DNA from: an uncultured Eubacterium sp. | Lineage (GTDB): Bacteria; Bacillota; Clostridia; Oscillospirales; Acutalibacteraceae | Assembly: GCA_910584985.1 (NCBI GenBank) | Contig: CAJUDJ010000008.1 | Location: 1-64,000 of the forward strand | Length of the DNA: 64,000 nucleotides | Direction: 5' to 3' | In this document: piece after piece, positions 60,202 through 64,000 of the stretch | How positions within the stretch are numbered: the stretch's first letter is position 1 | Layout of the letters: each line of letters begins with the position of its first letter | Translations under genes and position numbers: made by a program | The notes under the pieces: model-generated | The model's input: the letters and a program-made list of their open reading frames with translations, nothing else | The model's database searches: none | Told to the model about the DNA's origin: nothing

Positions 60202-61512
60202 ATGAAGAAAAATCCTGTTACAGCAATCATTGTAGGTGCAGGCCACCGTGCATTTGTTTACAGCGAGCTTGCAAAAACCAATCCGGACAAACTGAAAATT
60301 GTTGGCGTAGCCGATCCGAATCCGGTAAGAAGAGAAAAGGCAATGAAGCATTTCGGATTCGGAAGCGATATGTGTTTTGAATCAGCAGAAGAACTTGCCA
60401 AAAAAGGAAAGCTTGCTGATGCTGTGATAAACGGCACTATGGATGAACAGCACATCGAAACGGCTGTTCCGCTTCTGGAGGCAGGCTATGATATGCTGCT
60501 GGAAAAACCGTTTGCCGTTAATGAGGAAGAAATGTGCACGCTTGTGGAATGTGCAAGAAAAAACAACAGCAAGGTTATGATATGCCATGTTCTGCGCTAT
60601 ACGCCTTTTTATTACAGTATCAAAGAACGGATTGCAAACGGCGAAATCGGTGATATTATCAATATACAGACAACGGAACATGTAAGCTATCACCACCTTT
60701 CAACATCATACATAAGAGGAAAATGGGCAAACTCAAAAAAATGCCACACAAGCATGCTGCTTGCAAAGTGCTGCCATGATATGGATTTAATGATGTGGCT
60801 GATGAGCGAAACAAAGCCTGTGTCCATTTCTTCTTTCGGGGGAAAATACCAGTTTAAGCCCGAAAATGCACCCGAAAATGCAGGCACTATCTGTATGAAA
60901 GACTGCCCGCTTGTTGACAGTTGTGTTTATTCAACAAAAAGACTTTATATAGACCATCCGGACAGATGGGCATTTTATGTGTGGGATGCTCTGGAGCATA
61001 TCAAAAAGCCGACTATTGCAGATAAAATCAATCTTATGAAAAGCGACAGCCCTTATGCACGCTGCATTTATAAATGCGATAATGATGTTGTGGATCATCA
61101 GAGCGTGCTCGTTCATTTTGCATCAGGTGCAACGGGCACGCACAATATGGTGGGCGGCTCTGCCGAACCAAGAAGAAATATTCATATTATCGGCACAAAG
61201 GGTGAAATTTTCGGAAACTTTGAAGAATCCAAATTTACTGTATTGAAAATTAACCCCTCGCCAAAGGCACACAATGAAGAATGTGATGTTGAGGTAGTGG
61301 ACCTTAAAGTGAAGGGCGATATGGTGGGGGCTTACGGCGGCCACGGCGGCGGCGATGAACGGCTTTCTGCCGATTTTGTTTCGTTTATCAGAAATGAAAA
61401 TCCAAGCCTTGCCTGCACATCCATTTTTGATTCCGTTGCCGGCCATCTTGCGGTTTATCTTGCCGATAAATCAAGAGAAAACGGCGGAATACCCGAAAAA
61501 ATAGAGTATTAA
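60202..61512 (+). CDS. Gfo/Idh/MocA-family oxidoreductase
   Basis: A 436-aa NAD(P)-dependent dehydrogenase of sugars, inositols or related glycans. The Rossmann start AIIVGAGHRAFVYSEL, the conserved LLEKPFAVNEEE and a C-terminal alpha/beta domain are visible; the C-terminal part has a cysteine group (CMKDCPLVDSC) seen in a subset of the family. The ATG at 60202 is preferred over TTG 60193. The nearby GH43 gene (opposite strand) suggests carbohydrate use, but the substrate is not readable. Confidence 0.85.
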   Translation: MKKNPVTAIIVGAGHRAFVYSELAKTNPDKLKIVGVADPNPVRREKAMKHFGFGSDMCFESAEELAKKGKLADAVINGTMDEQHIETAVPLLEAGYDMLLEKPFAVNEEEMCTLVECARKNNSKVMICHVLRYTPFYYSIKERIANGEIGDIINIQTTEHVSYHHLSTSYIRGKWANSKKCHTSMLLAKCCHDMDLMMWLMSETKPVSISSFGGKYQFKPENAPENAGTICMKDCPLVDSCVYSTKRLYIDHPDRWAFYVWDALEHIKKPTIADKINLMKSDSPYARCIYKCDNDVVDHQSVLVHFASGATGTHNMVGGSAEPRRNIHIIGTKGEIFGNFEESKFTVLKINPSPKAHNEECDVEVVDLKVKGDMVGAYGGHGGGDERLSADFVSFIRNENPSLACTSIFDSVAGHLAVYLADKSRENGGIPEKIEY

Positions 61513-61521
61513 AGAGTAAAG

Positions 61522-61556
61522 AAAAAATCTCAGCAAAAGCTGAGATTTTTATTTTG
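61522..61556. terminator. Terminator between the oxidoreductase and ttcA-like genes
   Basis: A 12-bp stem AAAAATCTCAGC / GCTGAGATTTTT with an AAAA loop, usable by the convergent gene as well. Confidence 0.85.
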
Positions 61557-61573
61557 CCAAAAAGGCTTAACAT

Positions 61574-62410
61574 TTAATATTCATCAAGAAAGCTATGTTC
61601 TTCTTTGTTTTTCTTATAGGAAATAAAAGTATCCAGCTTAACATTATGGATAGAATTAAATATATTTGTTTCAATATCCGGGTTTATTTTCTTTAAATCC
61701 CGAATCAGCTGTTTAACTTCCTGTCGTTTTGAGTTTCCGATTCCGTCTGCCGAATTGCTGTATTCATTCACAAATCTGCAGGCACACTGAATAAATTCAA
61801 GCTGATTGTAATCACGCCATCTGATTATATCCGCTTCATTCACACAATAAAGCGGCCGTATCAATTCCATTCCGTGAAAATTCGTGGAATGAAGCTTCGG
61901 CAGCATGGCCTGAAGCTGTGCGCCGTACATCATACCCATAAGCGTGGTTTCAATAACATCCGAAAGATGATGACCGAGCGCAATTTTATTGCATCCGAGT
62001 TCTTTAGCCTTCGCATACAGATGTCCTCTTCTCATCCTTGCACAAAGATAACAGGGGCTTCCGCCGGCAACTTCTGTTACTGCAAAAATATCGGATTCAA
62101 AAAACTGAACGGGAATTTCAAGCTTTATGCAGTTATCAATAATTCTGTTTTTATTTTCTTTATTGTAGCCCGGATCCATACAGATGAAAACAAGCCCGAA
62201 TTCAGTTTCGGAAACACGCCGAAGCTGCTGCATACATTTGGCAAGCAGCACGGAATCCTTTCCGCCGCTTATGCAGACGGCGATTTTATCTCCGTCATTC
62301 ACAAGCTTATAATTTTTGCAGGCCTCAACAAAAGGATTCCAAACAGACTTTCTATAAGTCTTTATAATACTTCTTTCTACGGTTTGATTATACGTTAATT
62401 CTCTTGCCAT
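61574..62410 (-). CDS. TtcA-like tRNA 2-thiocytidine / PP-loop ATPase
   Basis: A 278-aa PP-loop enzyme that probably thiolates a tRNA base, as TtcA does at C32. The ATP motif is CISGGKDSVLLAKC. The CxxC for a 4Fe-4S cluster is CYLCARMRRG, followed by ALGHHLSDVIETTLM. A third cysteine occurs in LEFIQCACRF. Ribosome site AGAGGAA. It lies 9 nt after the GH43 gene, apparently co-transcribed without an obvious link. Confidence 0.8.
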   Translation of the reverse strand: MARELTYNQTVERSIIKTYRKSVWNPFVEACKNYKLVNDGDKIAVCISGGKDSVLLAKCMQQLRRVSETEFGLVFICMDPGYNKENKNRIIDNCIKLEIPVQFFESDIFAVTEVAGGSPCYLCARMRRGHLYAKAKELGCNKIALGHHLSDVIETTLMGMMYGAQLQAMLPKLHSTNFHGMELIRPLYCVNEADIIRWRDYNQLEFIQCACRFVNEYSNSADGIGNSKRQEVKQLIRDLKKINPDIETNIFNSIHNVKLDTFISYKKNKEEHSFLDEY

Positions 62411-62419
62411 AAATTCCTC

Positions 62420-63361
62420 TTATATGCGGTTGTGATAACGCTCAGCAGTAATTATACCGTCCTCAACATGCAGTTTGCATATTCTTGCGTTTCGTCTGTC
62501 TGTATTTTTACGGTTATCGTCCAAATCCCGTGCATGGTAAACAGCATAATATTCACCTTTGTATCTGATAATGCTGTGATGCCCCGTTCCCTCTTCAAAT
62601 TCATTTTTTGCAAGAACGGGAAAATATGTTTTATCATCAGGATATTTTTCAAAACTGATTTTTGTTAAATCTGTTTCATTTGTTTTTGCTCTGGCATAAC
62701 CGATATAATAGGTTGGTTTTTCATAGCAGTTTCCGCTGAACATAACATACTGCCAATCACCCTCTCTGAAATAAAATGCACCTTCAATCGTATGCCAGTG
62801 CTGACCTTTTTTATAACGGTCAAGCCGATATATATCTTCATCAAGTGTAGGCACAACAACTGTGTGCGGATTTCCCTCCGGTGTATAAGGATCAAGCAAT
62901 CTGTCAACAACTATATATGTGCCTATTCTTTCGCCCTCAAAGGTATTTGTGGAATAAAAAATAAACAGACCGTTTTCATTCTTAACAACATGAGAATCAA
63001 TGGAAAACGGGTGCAAAAGCTGTTTTTCGTTTGTAAACGGCCCAAGCGGACTGTCAGAAGAAGATACAAACATAGTCTGCCTGTGCCCACCCCTATCCGG
63101 CGTATCGCCGTAAAACTCAAAGGAGCAGTACATATAGTAAACCGAATCAATTTCTATAACACTCGGAGCCCAGAAATCCTCGTGTTTATTTTTCGTAAAT
63201 ACTATTCCGTGATAATGCCATTCGCCAAACAAATCATCAGCATAGTAGGCATGGATGCCATCACTTCCTGTAGTATAAATATAGAATTTTCCGTTTGCTT
63301 CAAAAATAAAAGGATCTGCCTGCCCTCTGTTTTCCCTGTTTGCATTTTCCAAAAGCTTCAT
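62420..63361 (-). CDS. Glycoside hydrolase family 43-like protein
   Basis: A 313-aa five-bladed beta-propeller glycosidase, typically an arabinofuranosidase or xylosidase. The general base is probably Asp in QADPFIFEANGKFY; DFWAPSVIEID and HTIEGAFYFREGDWQYVMFSG (the last holding the likely acid Glu) follow the family order. There is no signal peptide, so it would act on imported oligosaccharides. The substrate is not defined. Confidence 0.83.
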   Translation of the reverse strand: MKLLENANRENRGQADPFIFEANGKFYIYTTGSDGIHAYYADDLFGEWHYHGIVFTKNKHEDFWAPSVIEIDSVYYMYCSFEFYGDTPDRGGHRQTMFVSSSDSPLGPFTNEKQLLHPFSIDSHVVKNENGLFIFYSTNTFEGERIGTYIVVDRLLDPYTPEGNPHTVVVPTLDEDIYRLDRYKKGQHWHTIEGAFYFREGDWQYVMFSGNCYEKPTYYIGYARAKTNETDLTKISFEKYPDDKTYFPVLAKNEFEEGTGHHSIIRYKGEYYAVYHARDLDDNRKNTDRRNARICKLHVEDGIITAERYHNRI

Positions 63362-63547
63362 AATTGATTATCCTGATATTATTTTCTTTGATTTAAAGCC
63401 GAATTAAAGAACTGAAACTTTTTCTTTAATTGGTTTTAAACAAGAATAACACATAAAGAAATATTTTTCAATATAATTTAATCAGCTTGGCAATCCAAAC
63501 CGCTGAAATTAATCTTTTTAGCGAAAAAAAGCAAAAAGCGCACTGTA

Positions 63548-63576
63548 TTGACAATATTTTCAATTAAATATATAAT
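63548..63576 (+). promoter_or_regulatory. Consensus promoter of the last GT8 gene
   Basis: TTGACA (63548-63553), 17 nt, TATAAT (63571-63576). It lacks the AGTC-N8-GACT operator. Confidence 0.75.
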
Positions 63577-63611
63577 ATAAACTTAAGATAAACTTTAAGG
63601 AGGCAGATGCA

Positions 63612-64000
63612 TTGGATATTCAGAACAATGAAAATATTTCAGCATGTAACAGAATACATCTGGCTTTTGTTACAGATGAAATATATTCGATGCCGACAGC
63701 AGTTGCAATTACTTCTTTAAAAGAAAACTGCAATCCTGAAAGCAATTACACAATACACATCATTGCAAATGAAATATCTGAATTCAGCCGCAGTAAATTT
63801 AAGGAATGTGAATGCAGCAATATTAAAATTGATATTCTGGATAAAAAGCTGGACAAAAGATTTTACAATATATATAAAAAAGATAATGATCTGCATGTAA
63901 GCGAAAGTGCGCTGTTAAAGATGCAGCTTTCGGATTTTCTTGATGATATTGATAAGGTGCTTTATATTGACGGCGATGTTATTATTCAGAAAGATTTGAA
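63612..64000 (+). CDS. Glycosyltransferase family 8 protein (3' end outside window)
   Basis: N-terminal 129 codons of a third GT8-type protein. It begins at TTG 63612, 7 nt after AAGGAGGC, and shows IHLAFVTDEIYSMPTAVAI, the SALLKMQLSDFL block, and the metal-binding VLYIDGDVIIQ. Resemblance to the first domains of the proteins at 5284 and 11364 is clear, but it is more divergent. An ATG at 63607 opens a different, non-coding-looking frame. Whether it has one or two GT8 domains cannot be seen here. Confidence 0.82.
   Translation, partial: MDIQNNENISACNRIHLAFVTDEIYSMPTAVAITSLKENCNPESNYTIHIIANEISEFSRSKFKECECSNIKIDILDKKLDKRFYNIYKKDNDLHVSESALLKMQLSDFLDDIDKVLYIDGDVIIQKDL

Noticed and set aside
1..64000. 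CRISPR arrays, retrons or other defence systems
   Set aside because: No regularly spaced direct repeats, Cas, reverse transcriptase or restriction genes were seen.

Overview
The window looks like the chromosome of a low-GC, spore-forming, anaerobic Clostridia-type Firmicute, plausibly a gut Oscillospirales/Ruminococcaceae relative. The reasons are: sporulation genes (spoIIR, spoIIM, a CwlD-like amidase), a diaminopimelate operon, teichoic-acid-type polymerases, FemAB, Ktr/Trk potassium uptake, strong AGGAGG ribosome sites and TTGACA-N17-TATAAT promoters. The species assignment is inference; no rRNA is present.

Layout: 1-2.5 kb is the end of a polyamine ABC operon (potC partial, potD) with a coupled HAD phosphatase. 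A tRNA-Leu(GAG) follows, then alr and a FliB/YkgJ-like cysteine-cluster protein. From 5 to 18.4 kb lies a cell-surface glycopolymer island: a 65-aa XRE regulator divergent from a tandem-GT8 protein and a TagF-like protein, then a FemAB protein, a second tandem-GT8 protein with a hexapeptide acyltransferase, and a 1214-aa GT2-TagF fusion. Three promoters of this island carry the same AGTC-N8-GACT inverted repeat, doubled with an exact 18-bp period at two of them. This suggests a small regulon run by the XRE protein. From 18.8 to 22.8 kb are a secreted orphan protein, a membrane protein, a GT4 glycosyltransferase and a decayed DUF3267 peptidase gene.

22.8-32.7 kb is housekeeping: PFL/ACT pair (minus), PHP phosphatase, Lrp regulator-aminotransferase-ispE, spoIIR, HD hydrolase, two tRNA-Leu genes (CAA, UAA), a 2-hydroxyacid dehydrogenase, a CwlD-like amidase and radA. 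Between radA and the chromosomal xerC-like gene (about 32.97-36.3 kb) sits a compact, apparently integrated replicon-like element. It has a small orphan ORF, a ~730-bp GC-rich block packed with hairpins, a candidate rolling-circle origin ending in CTTGATA, a Rep_1/HUH replication initiator, a coiled-coil ORF, a short tyrosine recombinase, and repeated GTTTAACCCCGC motifs with palindromic repeats. This is the most unusual part of the window.

36.6-44.4 kb carries xerC, then on the minus strand queA-tgt-yajC-TIGR04086-spoIIM, and on the plus strand asd-dapA-dapB (lysine/DAP synthesis). From 44.4 kb come an OmpR/HK two-component pair, an enoate-reductase-type flavoenzyme, KtrAB, a zinc-ribbon membrane protein, an AGCS symporter, TrkH/TrkA, a heterodimeric ABC exporter, a Gfo/Idh/MocA oxidoreductase, a GH43-TtcA pair, and the start of another GT8 gene cut off by the window end.
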